A DNA stretch of 64,000 nt, taken from positions 1,630,001 through 1,694,000 of the forward strand of contig NZ_CP049258.1 of NCBI RefSeq assembly GCF_011046735.1, read 5' to 3'. Within the stretch, counting starts at the first letter, position 1, and each line of letters opens with the position of its first letter. The notes under the pieces are model-generated. The model saw only the letters and a list, made by a program, of their open reading frames with translations. It was not told where the DNA came from and ran no database searches. Shown here in pieces: positions 38,677 to 46,725 of this stretch. This stretch comes from Nordella sp. HKS 07. GTDB lineage: Bacteria; Pseudomonadota; Alphaproteobacteria; Rhizobiales; Aestuariivirgaceae. The translations under genes were made by a program, and so were the position numbers.

Positions 38677-40116
38677 CTAGCCGAGACCGGCATCCTTCAG
38701 TTGCTTGTCGATATTGGCGGCGAGCTTGTCGAGGCCCTCATCGACCGGCAGCTCCTTGGCCACCATCTTCTGCAATGTCTCCGCCCACTGCGTGGTGAGG
38801 TCGAAGAACAGCGGCTGCGCCGTGAAGTAGATCTTCGCTCCCGGCGCCGACGTGTCGTGCTGGTTGAGATAGCCAGGATACGACTTGTCGATGCGGCTGC
38901 GGAACTCCTCATCCTTCCACACCGAGGCGCGGACCGGATTGACGAAGTCCATCTTGCGTGCGCCGAACAGATCGTGCTCGACGGACGAGGCCCACTGCAT
39001 GAAGTACCAGGCCGCGTCCTTCTGCGCGGAGAAGTTCGAGAGCGCCAACGACCAGATCCATACATTGGGCGTCGGCGCCGAGGCCTTCGGATTGGCGGCG
39101 AAGGGTGCATAGCCGATATTGCCCTTCTCCTTGTTGTCGCCGCCATTCATGAAGTAACCGAGAATGTCGGCGTCGAAGATCATGGCAGAGGCGCCGGCGC
39201 CGAGATCGGTGCCGACCTGATACCAGGTATAGGTCGACCAGTTCTTCGGCCCCGATTCCTGGATCATCTGCACCCACTGCTTGTGGAAGGCTTTCGATTC
39301 GGCCGTATTCATCGCCGCAGTGAGCTTGCCGTCGGCGACGGTGAAGTCTCTCTGGCCGAAATTCGAATAGCCGGACAGGAAGCCCGGATGGATCGTGGCC
39401 CAGGAACGCGAGCCGCGCACGCCGACGCCATAGGGCCCGCCCAGATCTTTGGTGAGCTTCGCCGCCGTCGCCACGAGCTCGTCGAGATTCTTCGGCGGCT
39501 GGACGCCGGCCTTCTCGAACATCTTCACATTGTAGGAGAGGTTGTTGAGCTCATAGCCCCAGGGGATGCACCATTGCTTGGCGTCCGCCGAACCGAGCTC
39601 GCCGCCCGGCACACCGTTCCACGCCGTCGAGGCGCGCAGGCCCGGCAGCACGTCGTCCCAATTATAGGTCGGGTTGGTCTTGGCCGGATCCTTGATGTAC
39701 TCGTTGAGATCGGCGATCCAGCCGGCGGGACCATAAGTCCAGGTCATATAGGCGCCGGTCATGAAGGCATCATATTCACTGGAGCCCGATGAGAGCGCCG
39801 CCGTCACCTTGTCGAAATAGACATCTTCGGGGAAGACGTCATAGGTGACGTCCATGCCGGTCATGTCCTTGAAGGTCTGCAGATTGGCGATCATCGCATC
39901 CGCATAGGGATGCTTGTTGAGCAGGAGCTTGAGCTTGGTGCCCTTGTGGGCCATCCAGTCGAACTCCGCCGCCATGGCGCGCGTCTGCGCGGCCGTGAGC
40001 AGCATGCCGCCGGCAGCGGCCGAAATTCCGAGCTTGGCCGAAGTGGCGAGCAATTCGCGACGCGAGAGCTTGCCGGCGACGAATGCGTCGAACAGCCCTT
40101 TTTCTTTCTCGTACAT
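38677..40116 (-). CDS. Extracellular solute-binding protein, family 1
   Basis: Periplasmic binding protein of about 479 residues that delivers the substrate to the two permeases. KLSRRELLATSAKLGISAAAGG (about 14-35) is a twin-arginine type signal, so it is probably exported folded. Acidic and aromatic residues such as FPEDVYFDKVTAAL and AYMTWTYGPAGW match the sugar-binding cluster 1 fold. Two ATGs (40122, 40116) fit; GGAGG is spaced best for 40116. It is much longer than the ribose-type EryG protein. Confidence 0.92.
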   Translation of the reverse strand: MYEKEKGLFDAFVAGKLSRRELLATSAKLGISAAAGGMLLTAAQTRAMAAEFDWMAHKGTKLKLLLNKHPYADAMIANLQTFKDMTGMDVTYDVFPEDVYFDKVTAALSSGSSEYDAFMTGAYMTWTYGPAGWIADLNEYIKDPAKTNPTYNWDDVLPGLRASTAWNGVPGGELGSADAKQWCIPWGYELNNLSYNVKMFEKAGVQPPKNLDELVATAAKLTKDLGGPYGVGVRGSRSWATIHPGFLSGYSNFGQRDFTVADGKLTAAMNTAESKAFHKQWVQMIQESGPKNWSTYTWYQVGTDLGAGASAMIFDADILGYFMNGGDNKEKGNIGYAPFAANPKASAPTPNVWIWSLALSNFSAQKDAAWYFMQWASSVEHDLFGARKMDFVNPVRASVWKDEEFRSRIDKSYPGYLNQHDTSAPGAKIYFTAQPLFFDLTTQWAETLQKMVAKELPVDEGLDKLAANIDKQLKDAGLG

Positions 40117-40147
40117 ACCCATTTTCCTCCGTTGGTTTGGACAGTCT

Positions 40148-41167
40148 TCAGGCCGATACCGTCTTGTTGTTCTTGTCACCGGTTTCTGCGCCCGGTTCGT
40201 CTTCCGCCAGTTGCCCGGCGGTTGTCTCGTCGGTGATGAGGCCGGTCAGGAGGCCGCTCTTCAGCACCGCGCGAATGGCTGTGATCTTGTTGCGGCCGCC
40301 GGCGATGGCGACCATTTCGCGCCCGCGCAGCAATTCGATGTCGGGGGCGAGCGCCCGCTCCGACAGATCGGTCGGCACGCGCCCGCCATCGGCGGCGAAG
40401 AACGAGCCCAGCACCTCGCCGCAGGCACCGGCGCGCGCTACTTCGTCGATCTCGGCGGGAGCGATCATTCCGGCCGACGTGATGAAGCCGGCATTGTCGA
40501 CCTCGCCGATGCCGACCAGATGGAGAGAGGCCTGGCGCGCCAAGGCCACGACATCGGCAATGCCAAACTGCGACAAGAGCACCGCCTTGTCTTCGACGCT
40601 GTTGGCGAAGAAGGGCACCGGGAGGAGATAGGCTTCCGAGCCGGTGCGCTCGGACAAGCGGTGGATCACGTCATAAGGATTGGCGGCGAAGCGGCGCGTG
40701 AGGCCGCCGAGCAGCGACACGAATTTCACATGCGGTGCCGGCGACGACGGCAGGAAATCGATCGCCGCGGCCAGCGTTCGGCCATGGCCGACGCCGATAA
40801 TCTCATGCGCGGCCCGGTCGAGCACATTGCGCAGATAGCGCGCCCCTGCCATGCCCAGCGTCCGCAAGGGCAACTGGCCGTCATCGATATTGGGCACGAC
40901 CTCGCATTGGCCGAGGCCGAATTTCGCTTTCAGCCTCTCCTCCAGCGCTACGCAGCCGGCGATCGGACCTTCGACAAAGACGCGGATCAGGCCATCGCGG
41001 CTGGCGCGCGCGATGAGGCGATGCGCCTTGGTGTTGGGGACATTGAGCTTCTCGGCGATCTCGCCCTGGGTCTGGCCGCCGGCGAAATAGAGCCACGCGG
41101 CGCGCGCCGCCAGCGTTGCTTCTTCGTCGACCTGCAGATGTGACCTCGGCTGATCCAACGCTCCCAT
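40148..41167 (-). CDS. SorC-family sugar-binding transcriptional regulator (EryD-like)
   Basis: A 339-residue regulator. The N-terminal helix-turn-helix (GGQTQGEIAEKLNVPNTKAHRLIARA) precedes a SorC effector domain. VGIGEVDNAGFITSAGM and LRGREMVAIAGGRNKITAIRAVLKSGLLTGLITDETTA are typical of it, and the latter binds a phosphorylated sugar. The sequence closely recalls EryD of Brucella, the erythritol operon repressor. As the first gene of the operon, behind a palindrome overlapping the -10 region, it probably represses its own operon until a pathway intermediate binds. Confidence 0.9.
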   Translation of the reverse strand: MGALDQPRSHLQVDEEATLAARAAWLYFAGGQTQGEIAEKLNVPNTKAHRLIARASRDGLIRVFVEGPIAGCVALEERLKAKFGLGQCEVVPNIDDGQLPLRTLGMAGARYLRNVLDRAAHEIIGVGHGRTLAAAIDFLPSSPAPHVKFVSLLGGLTRRFAANPYDVIHRLSERTGSEAYLLPVPFFANSVEDKAVLLSQFGIADVVALARQASLHLVGIGEVDNAGFITSAGMIAPAEIDEVARAGACGEVLGSFFAADGGRVPTDLSERALAPDIELLRGREMVAIAGGRNKITAIRAVLKSGLLTGLITDETTAGQLAEDEPGAETGDKNNKTVSA

Positions 41168-41193
41168 CCATTTTTGAATTTTTTTTCGTTGCT

Positions 41194-41240
41194 TGCAATA
41201 TTTTGCATCGCAGGGCGTGAGTCAACGAAATTCGTCGTTG
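41194..41240 (-). promoter_or_regulatory. Promoter and operator candidates of the polyol-type operon
   Basis: On the minus strand TTGACT (41220-41225) and AATATT (41197-41202) are 17 bp apart. The palindrome TGCAA-TATT-TTGCA (41194-41207) covers the -10. A second inverted repeat CAACGA...TCGTTG (41223-41240) touches the -35. Both are plausible sites for the SorC-family regulator encoded next. Confidence 0.55.
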
Positions 41241-41295
41241 CGGCGCAGCAAGCCGGCGACGGGGACACACTAGAGGTTTGAAATTAGGGGCACTT

Positions 41296-41709
41296 TCAGA
41301 ACTCCCAGGGGGAGACCAGCTTTAAGCCTGTTGTCTTGAAATCAGCGAGGTTGCGGGTGGCCAAGCGCCCACCGTTCACTTGTGCGATGGCGGCAATCAT
41401 TCCGTCAGGCTCAGACATCGGACGACCCTGCCGTGTCGCAAATCCCATGATCTCGCCATAGGCAAGTGCGGCCTCCTCCGTCAGCCCAAATATCCGACCG
41501 GCGAAACGATATCGCCAATCGGACAGGCGCTGTTCCAGCTGCTGAGCGCGCTGGTCCGGTCTTATTTTTTCGATGCCGAAGGCGATCTCGGCGATGGCGA
41601 CGGTGAAAAGCGCAAGTTCGGCGTCATAGCGGGCGAGCCAGGCGACGACGGCCTCGTTCGGCTGCTTCCTCAACGTCTCGGCAACGACATTCGTATCAAG
41701 GAAAATCAA
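41296..41709 (-). CDS. vapC: Type II toxin VapC (PIN-domain RNase)
   Basis: A 137-residue PIN nuclease of the FitB subgroup. MIFLDTNVVAETLRK has the first acid (D5), AIAEIAFGIEKI the second, and SEPDGMIAAIAQVNGGRLATRNLADF the remaining ones. It cuts RNA when free of the antitoxin. The ATG overlaps the antitoxin stop by 4 bp. Confidence 0.92.
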   Translation of the reverse strand: MIFLDTNVVAETLRKQPNEAVVAWLARYDAELALFTVAIAEIAFGIEKIRPDQRAQQLEQRLSDWRYRFAGRIFGLTEEAALAYGEIMGFATRQGRPMSEPDGMIAAIAQVNGGRLATRNLADFKTTGLKLVSPWEF

Positions 41710-41957
41710 AGATCGATCCCGGTGTGCTTCCGCCGGCTTTCCTTGATGATGGCCTCGAGATCGATGTCTTCGGCGTCACTTGGAGCTGCCATGCGGGCAT
41801 AAAAAGCTGCTGCCGGTTCGCGGCCCGTTTCACGAATTTCATAGGCCTCCAATGCACGCTCCACGATATCGGAAACCGAGCGGTTTTCACGACGGGCCAG
41901 GCGGTGGGCAAGATCCCGCGCTTTGGCGCTGCGCACGGAAAGTTGAGGTTCGGCCAT
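41706..41957 (-). CDS. vapB: Antitoxin of the VapB/FitA type
   Basis: An 83-residue ribbon-helix-helix antitoxin: PQLSVRSAKARDLAHRLARRENRSVSDIVERALEAYE. The acidic C-terminal part (SDAEDIDLEAIIKESRRK) would wrap the toxin. AAAGGAG precedes the ATG. As usual it is first in the two-gene operon and should autorepress it. Confidence 0.9.
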   Translation of the reverse strand: MAEPQLSVRSAKARDLAHRLARRENRSVSDIVERALEAYEIRETGREPAAAFYARMAAPSDAEDIDLEAIIKESRRKHTGIDL

Positions 41958-42046
41958 TGGAGATCTCCTTTCGGCCCAATATAGAGGCCGAAAGATTTGC
42001 CATCAAGATGGCAAGAGGTGGCTTGATGGCACTCTGGATGAGCCTC

Positions 42047-42787
42047 TTATCCCGGCGGCTGGCACCGCGTGTAACGCTTTGATTTAAAATCGAAAATCAC
42101 GCCATTCTGATCGAAGCCGGGGCTCAGCATGGTGAGGACCGACGGCCCCAGCGCCTCAGGCCGGGGCACGCTTTCCGGGTCCTCCTCGGGCCAAGCTTCG
42201 GTGCGCAATTCGGTGCGGATCGGACCCGGGCTGATCAGATTGGCCCGGACCGTCGTGCCCTCGATCTCATGCGCATAGACCCCGACCAGCGCTTCGAGCG
42301 CCGCCTTGCTCACCGCATAGGGTGCCCAGCCGGCATGGCGCTTCCAGGCGACGCCCGAGGTCACGAACAGCGCCCGGCCGGCCGCGCTTTTCCGGAGCAG
42401 CGGATCGAGCCGGTGCAGCAGCCGGAAATTGGCGGTGAGATTGATGGCGAGCGCCGCATCGAAATCCTCCGGCGGCAAGTCACCGACCGGCTGCTTCCTG
42501 CCGAGAATACCGGCATTGCCGAACAGTCCGTCGAGCCGGCTGAAACGATGAGCGATCAGCGCCGCCAGCTCGTCGATGTCGCCCGCCTCGCTCATCTCGC
42601 AGGCGACTGGCGTCGCGGCGCCACCCAGCGATTTCGCCTCCGCTTCGATCCCGTCGAGGGCCTCGAGCGTGCGCGCCGTCGCCACCACATAGGCGCCCTT
42701 CTCGGCCAGCGCCCTGAGCGCGGCGCGGCCGATGCCGCGCGATGCGCCGGTGACCAGGATGACGCGGTCTTTCTGCTCTCCGGCCAC
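42047..42787 (-). CDS. Short-chain dehydrogenase/reductase
   Basis: A 246-residue classical SDR. Cofactor motif TGASRGIGRAAL, NAG motif GNAGILG, catalytic Ser in FVTSGVAWK and YAVSK. ARTL at the end of strand 2 (Arg after Ala) suggests NADP. The 152-bp gap to the divergent amino-sugar operon holds that operon's operator. Substrate unknown. Confidence 0.9.
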   Translation of the reverse strand: MAGEQKDRVILVTGASRGIGRAALRALAEKGAYVVATARTLEALDGIEAEAKSLGGAATPVACEMSEAGDIDELAALIAHRFSRLDGLFGNAGILGRKQPVGDLPPEDFDAALAINLTANFRLLHRLDPLLRKSAAGRALFVTSGVAWKRHAGWAPYAVSKAALEALVGVYAHEIEGTTVRANLISPGPIRTELRTEAWPEEDPESVPRPEALGPSVLTMLSPGFDQNGVIFDFKSKRYTRCQPPG

Positions 42788-42860
42788 GGGATACCTCTCC
42801 GAGATCTGACTGTGTTGCGCCTGCGCTTAACCCGTCCTTCGCCGGCGTTCAACCCGGAGC

Positions 42861-42908
42861 AATACCACTATAATACCACTATACACAGGTATTGCTTTGG
42901 TATTATAG
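42861..42908 (+). promoter_or_regulatory. Operator cluster of the amino-sugar operon
   Basis: Four half-sites in 48 bp: AATACCA (42861-42867), ATAATACCA (42870-42878), AGGTATTG (42887-42894) and TGGTATTAT (42898-42906). The second and fourth are exact inverted copies. TGGTAT/ATACCA half-sites are what HutC-type GntR regulators of amino-sugar genes bind, and such a regulator is the second gene of the operon. Direct reading; binding is inferred. Confidence 0.7.
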
Positions 42909-42939
42909 CTCGCGGCAAGGGCGGCAAGGAGAGTCGCGG

Positions 42940-43830
42940 GTGACCGACAGAATTCTGTTCATGGGGGTCGATGGCGGCGGCACGAAATGCCGGGTCCGCC
43001 TGCGCGACCGGCAGGGCGAACGCCTCGGCGAAGCGGTCGGCGGCCTTGCCAATCTCTATCAGGATCTCGAGGCTGCCATCGCCACGATCCATGCCACCAT
43101 GGCCGAAACCATGGGCCAGGCGGGGCTCACGGAGGCGGACCGGCGTTTTATTCATGTCGGGCTCGGCCTCGCCGGCGCCGTCACCGACGAGACGACCGGC
43201 GCGGTCAGCCGCGCCTTGCGGGACTTCGCGAGCGTCAACGTCGATGTCGACGCCTATGCCGCCTGCCTTGGCGCTCATGACGGCGCCGATGGCGGCATCG
43301 TCATCGCCGGCACTGGCTCGGCGGGCCTCGCTCTCGTCGACGGCCGGCGCCATTGGATCGGCGGCTTCGGCTTTCCTCTTGGCGATCAGGGCTCGGGCGC
43401 CATTTTGGGCCGCAGCGCCTTGCGGCGCGCCGCGCTGAGCCTCGACAATCTCATTCCCTCCTCACCCCTGCTTGAGGAAATACTCACGGAATTCCAGCGT
43501 GACCGCGACGGTTTCGCCGACTGGGCGCGCCATGCGCTGCCGCGCGACTATGCCCGCTATGCGCCGCGCATCTTCGCCGCCGCCGCGCAAGGCGATCCTT
43601 ATGGAATCGAGCTCGTCCAGGACGCCGCGCGCGCCGTCTCGCGACTTGCCCGGGAGCTTCTGGCGCGCGGCGCGCCCAGCGTCGCCCTTGTCGGCGGTCT
43701 CGCCAGGCCTTTGGCGCCCTATATGCCGGAGGATCTCAAAGTCCATCTGATCGAGCCGAAGCGCGATGCCCTCGATGGCGCGATCATGATGGCGCGCCGG
43801 GCCGTCGGCCTCGCAGGCTGGAGCGCATGA
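42940..43830 (+). CDS. BadF/BadG-type N-acetylglucosamine kinase
   Basis: A 296-residue ATPase of the ASKHA fold: FMGVDGGGTKCRVRL (phosphate 1), GTGSAGLALVDGRRHWIGGFGFPLGDQGSGAILGRSAL (adenosine and phosphate 2). Expected to phosphorylate N-acetylglucosamine or glucosamine in the cytoplasm. The GTG at 42940 has AAGGAGAG upstream and lies clear of the operator; an upstream ATG would begin inside the operator. It overlaps gntR by 4 bp. Confidence 0.85.
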   Translation: MTDRILFMGVDGGGTKCRVRLRDRQGERLGEAVGGLANLYQDLEAAIATIHATMAETMGQAGLTEADRRFIHVGLGLAGAVTDETTGAVSRALRDFASVNVDVDAYAACLGAHDGADGGIVIAGTGSAGLALVDGRRHWIGGFGFPLGDQGSGAILGRSALRRAALSLDNLIPSSPLLEEILTEFQRDRDGFADWARHALPRDYARYAPRIFAAAAQGDPYGIELVQDAARAVSRLARELLARGAPSVALVGGLARPLAPYMPEDLKVHLIEPKRDALDGAIMMARRAVGLAGWSA

Positions 43831-44591
43831 CCGCCGCGCCTCAACTCTTCGCGCGCGCCCGCATCGCCGCGGGCGGGTCGGCACCGCTCTATCTGAAGCT
43901 CAAGCGTCTCGTCACCGACGCCATCGCGCAAGGCGAGCTCGCCGACCGCGACGCCATTCCCGGCGAACGCGATCTCGCCCGCATGCTCGGAATTTCGCGC
44001 GTCACGGTGCGCAAAGCCTTTGCCGATCTGGTGGCGGAAGGCGTCCTGGTGCAGCGCCGCGGCTCCGGCACTTTCGTGGCACCCCGGGAAGAGCGTATCG
44101 AACTGCCTCTGTCGCGGCTGACGAGCTTCACCGAGGACATGCGCCTTCGTGGCCTCGATACCCGCTCCGACTGGCTGGAGCGCTCGATCGCTTTGCCGAC
44201 GCCCGAGGAGGCGCTCGTCCTGGCGCTGTCGCCCGGCGAGAAGGTCAGCCGGCTGCATCGCCTGCGCCTCGCCGAGGATAAGCCGCTCGCCATCGAGCGC
44301 GCCACCATCCCGCACCGTTTCCTGCCCGATCCGCTCGCCGTCGAGACCTCGCTCTATGAGACACTGATCGAACGGGGCTTGCGCCCGGTGCGCGCCTTGC
44401 AGCGCCTGCATGCCGCCGCCCTCGGCAAGGGCGATGGCGACCTGCTTGGGCTTGCCGAAGGAAGCCCGGCTCTCTTCACCGAACGTGTGGCCTATCTCGC
44501 CGATGGACGCGTCGTCGAATTCACCCGTTCACACTACCGCGGCGATTCCTATGATTTCGTCGCCGAACTTCATCTCGCAGAAGGATCATGA
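43827..44591 (+). CDS. GntR-family regulator, HutC/UTRA type
   Basis: A 254-residue regulator with N-terminal winged helix (PGERDLARMLGISRVTVRKAFADLVAEGVLVQRRGSGTFV) and a C-terminal UTRA domain that binds an amino-sugar phosphate (ERVAYLADGRVVEFTRSHYRGDSYDFVAEL). It is probably the repressor of the operon it sits in, acting at the TGGTATT palindromes upstream; overlaps of 4 bp on both sides indicate coupling. Confidence 0.92.
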   Translation: MTAAPQLFARARIAAGGSAPLYLKLKRLVTDAIAQGELADRDAIPGERDLARMLGISRVTVRKAFADLVAEGVLVQRRGSGTFVAPREERIELPLSRLTSFTEDMRLRGLDTRSDWLERSIALPTPEEALVLALSPGEKVSRLHRLRLAEDKPLAIERATIPHRFLPDPLAVETSLYETLIERGLRPVRALQRLHAAALGKGDGDLLGLAEGSPALFTERVAYLADGRVVEFTRSHYRGDSYDFVAELHLAEGS

Positions 44592-45589
44592 CAGAACATC
44601 ACACCGACATGGCGCGCGAAGTCGCCGAAGCGCCCGAAGCCGTTGCCCGCATGCTGACCACCAACCGCAGCGCGCTTGCCGAGCTGGGCAAGCTCTACCG
44701 GGCGAAAGCGCCGAGCCACATCGTCACCTGCGCGCGCGGTTCCTCGGACTGCGCCGCTTCCTATTTCAAGTACCTGATCGAGATCACGCTGGGCCTGCCC
44801 TGCTGCTCCGTCGGCGCCTCCGTCGTCTCCGTCTACGGCGCCAGGCTCGCCTTGCGCGACACGCTGCTGCTCACTATTTCGCAGTCCGGCCGCAGTCCCG
44901 ACATCCTGGCCTTCCAGGCCGAAGCGAAGCGCGCCGGCATCCCCACCCTCGCCGTGACCAACACCGAGGATTCTCCCTTGGCGCGCGAGGCCGATCTCTG
45001 CCTGCCGCTTTGCGCCGGGCCTGAGCGCAGCGTCGCCGCGACCAAGACCTTCATTGCGTCGGCCGCCATGGCGGCGGCACTCGTCGCGGCCTGTGGCGGA
45101 GATGCCCGCTTCGCCCAGGCGGTCGAGAAGCTGCCGGAAGACCTGGACCGTGCGCTCGCGATCCGCTGGAGCGAAATGGAGGAGGCCTTCGCGCCGGCGA
45201 CATCGGCCTATGTGCTGGGCCGCGGCCCTTCGCTCCCGATGGCGCAGGAAGCGGCCCTCAAGCTCAAGGAGACCTCCGGTCTGCATGCCGAAGCCTATTC
45301 CGCCGCCGAGGTGATTCACGGGCCCATGGAGCTCGTCGGACCGGGCTTCCCGGTCGTGGTGCTGGCGCCCGAGGACAAGGCCTTCGCCACCACCGCCGAC
45401 ACGGCACGGCGCCTGGCCGAAGCCGGCGCCCATGTGATGACGCCGGACTTTGCCCGCACCAGCGATCCGCGCCTCGATCCCATTTCGATGATCCAGAGCT
45501 TTTATGGCAGCGCCGAGCGCATCGCCCGGGCGCGCAACCGCGATCCCGACAAGCCGCGGCTTCTGAAAAAGGTGACGGAGACCAGATGA
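44588..45589 (+). CDS. SIS-domain protein, glucosamine-6-phosphate deaminase type II (NagB-II-like)
   Basis: A 333-residue protein with two SIS domains like the isomerase half of GlmS but without the glutaminase domain. CARGSSDCAASYFKYLIE and LTISQSGRSPDILAF form the first sugar-phosphate site; GRGPSLPMAQEAALKLKETSGLHAEAYSAAEVIHGP is the second with its catalytic Glu/His. In amino-sugar operons such proteins replace NagB and convert GlcN-6-P to fructose-6-P and ammonia. That role fits the neighbouring nagA. Confidence 0.85.
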   Translation: MTEHHTDMAREVAEAPEAVARMLTTNRSALAELGKLYRAKAPSHIVTCARGSSDCAASYFKYLIEITLGLPCCSVGASVVSVYGARLALRDTLLLTISQSGRSPDILAFQAEAKRAGIPTLAVTNTEDSPLAREADLCLPLCAGPERSVAATKTFIASAAMAAALVAACGGDARFAQAVEKLPEDLDRALAIRWSEMEEAFAPATSAYVLGRGPSLPMAQEAALKLKETSGLHAEAYSAAEVIHGPMELVGPGFPVVVLAPEDKAFATTADTARRLAEAGAHVMTPDFARTSDPRLDPISMIQSFYGSAERIARARNRDPDKPRLLKKVTETR

Positions 45590-46725
45590 CCCGCTTTGCG
45601 CTGAAGGGTGCCCGCCTCTTCGACGGCGATACGATCCGCGAGGGCATGGCCGTCGTCATCGATCAGGAGAAGATCGAAAGCATCCTTCCCGCAGCGAAAC
45701 TGACCGGTGATATTCCGACGCTCGACCTCGCGGGCGGGCTGCTGGCGCCTGGCTTCGTCGACGCGCAAGTGAATGGCGGCGGCGGCGTGCTGCTCAATGA
45801 AGCGCCGACCGTCGCCACCATCCGCCGCATGGCCGAAGCCTATCGCATCTACGGCACCACCAGCCTGCTCCCGACCGTCATCACCGACCGCACCGACATC
45901 ATCCATCAGGCCGCCGATGCGGTGGCGACGGCCCGGCGCGAGAATGTTCCGGGCGTTCTCGGCATCCATATCGAGGGGCCTTTCCTCGATCCCAGCCGGC
46001 GAGGCGCCCATCCGCCCGAGTATATCCGCGCCATCACGCCCGACGACGTGAGCTGGCTCACCCGCCTCGATTGCGGCATCGTGCTCCTCACCGTGTCGCC
46101 GTCGCATGTCTCGCCCGAGACGATCGCCACTTTGACCAGGGCCGGCATCATCGTTTCGCTCGGCCATTCCGACGCGACCGCGCCGCAGGCGGCGGCCGCT
46201 CTCGCCGCCGGCGCCCGCGGCTTCACGCATCTCTACAACGCCATGAGCCAGCTGCAGCATCGCGAGCCTGGCATGGTCGGCGCGGCGCTCGCCGATCGCG
46301 CCAGCTATTGCGGCATCATCGCCGACGGCCATCATGTCGATCCGCTCGCCTTGCGGGTGGCGCTCGCCGCGAAGCCCAGGGGCCACATCTTCCTCGTCAC
46401 CGACGCGATGCCGCCCGCCGCCGGCGGTCCGGCACGGTTCAAGCTCCAGGGCCGCGAGGTCGAGGTCCGCAATGGCCGCTTGGCACTTTCCGACGGAACG
46501 CTGGCGGGCTCCGTCCTGACGATGGACCAGGCACTGCGCTATTGCGTCGACATCCTGAGGCTCGATCTCGCCGAGGCCTTGCGCATGGCCTCGCTCTATC
46601 CCTCGGCATTTCTCGGGCAGGATCGCGTTCGGGGCCGAATCGCTCCAGATTACCGCGCCGATCTCGTACATCTGACGGACGATCTCGCCGTCACCACAAC
46701 CTGGATCGACGGAAAGAGCTCATGA
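45586..46725 (+). CDS. nagA: N-acetylglucosamine-6-phosphate deacetylase
   Basis: Amidohydrolase of 379 residues. The metal ligand Glu is in GIHIEGPFLDPSRRGAHP, histidines in LGHSDAT and THLYNAMSQLQHREPG, and the catalytic Asp in LVTDAMPPAAGG. The substrate-binding FVDAQVNGGGGVLLNE loop is present. It removes the acetyl group from GlcNAc-6-P made by the kinase, giving substrate for the SIS protein. Overlaps of 4 bp on both sides. Confidence 0.95.
   Translation: MTRFALKGARLFDGDTIREGMAVVIDQEKIESILPAAKLTGDIPTLDLAGGLLAPGFVDAQVNGGGGVLLNEAPTVATIRRMAEAYRIYGTTSLLPTVITDRTDIIHQAADAVATARRENVPGVLGIHIEGPFLDPSRRGAHPPEYIRAITPDDVSWLTRLDCGIVLLTVSPSHVSPETIATLTRAGIIVSLGHSDATAPQAAAALAAGARGFTHLYNAMSQLQHREPGMVGAALADRASYCGIIADGHHVDPLALRVALAAKPRGHIFLVTDAMPPAAGGPARFKLQGREVEVRNGRLALSDGTLAGSVLTMDQALRYCVDILRLDLAEALRMASLYPSAFLGQDRVRGRIAPDYRADLVHLTDDLAVTTTWIDGKSS

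Noticed and set aside
42892-42940. Upstream ATG for the GlcNAc kinase gene
   Set aside because: It lies inside the palindromic operator and has no ribosome-binding site; the GTG at 42940 has AAGGAGAG at proper distance.
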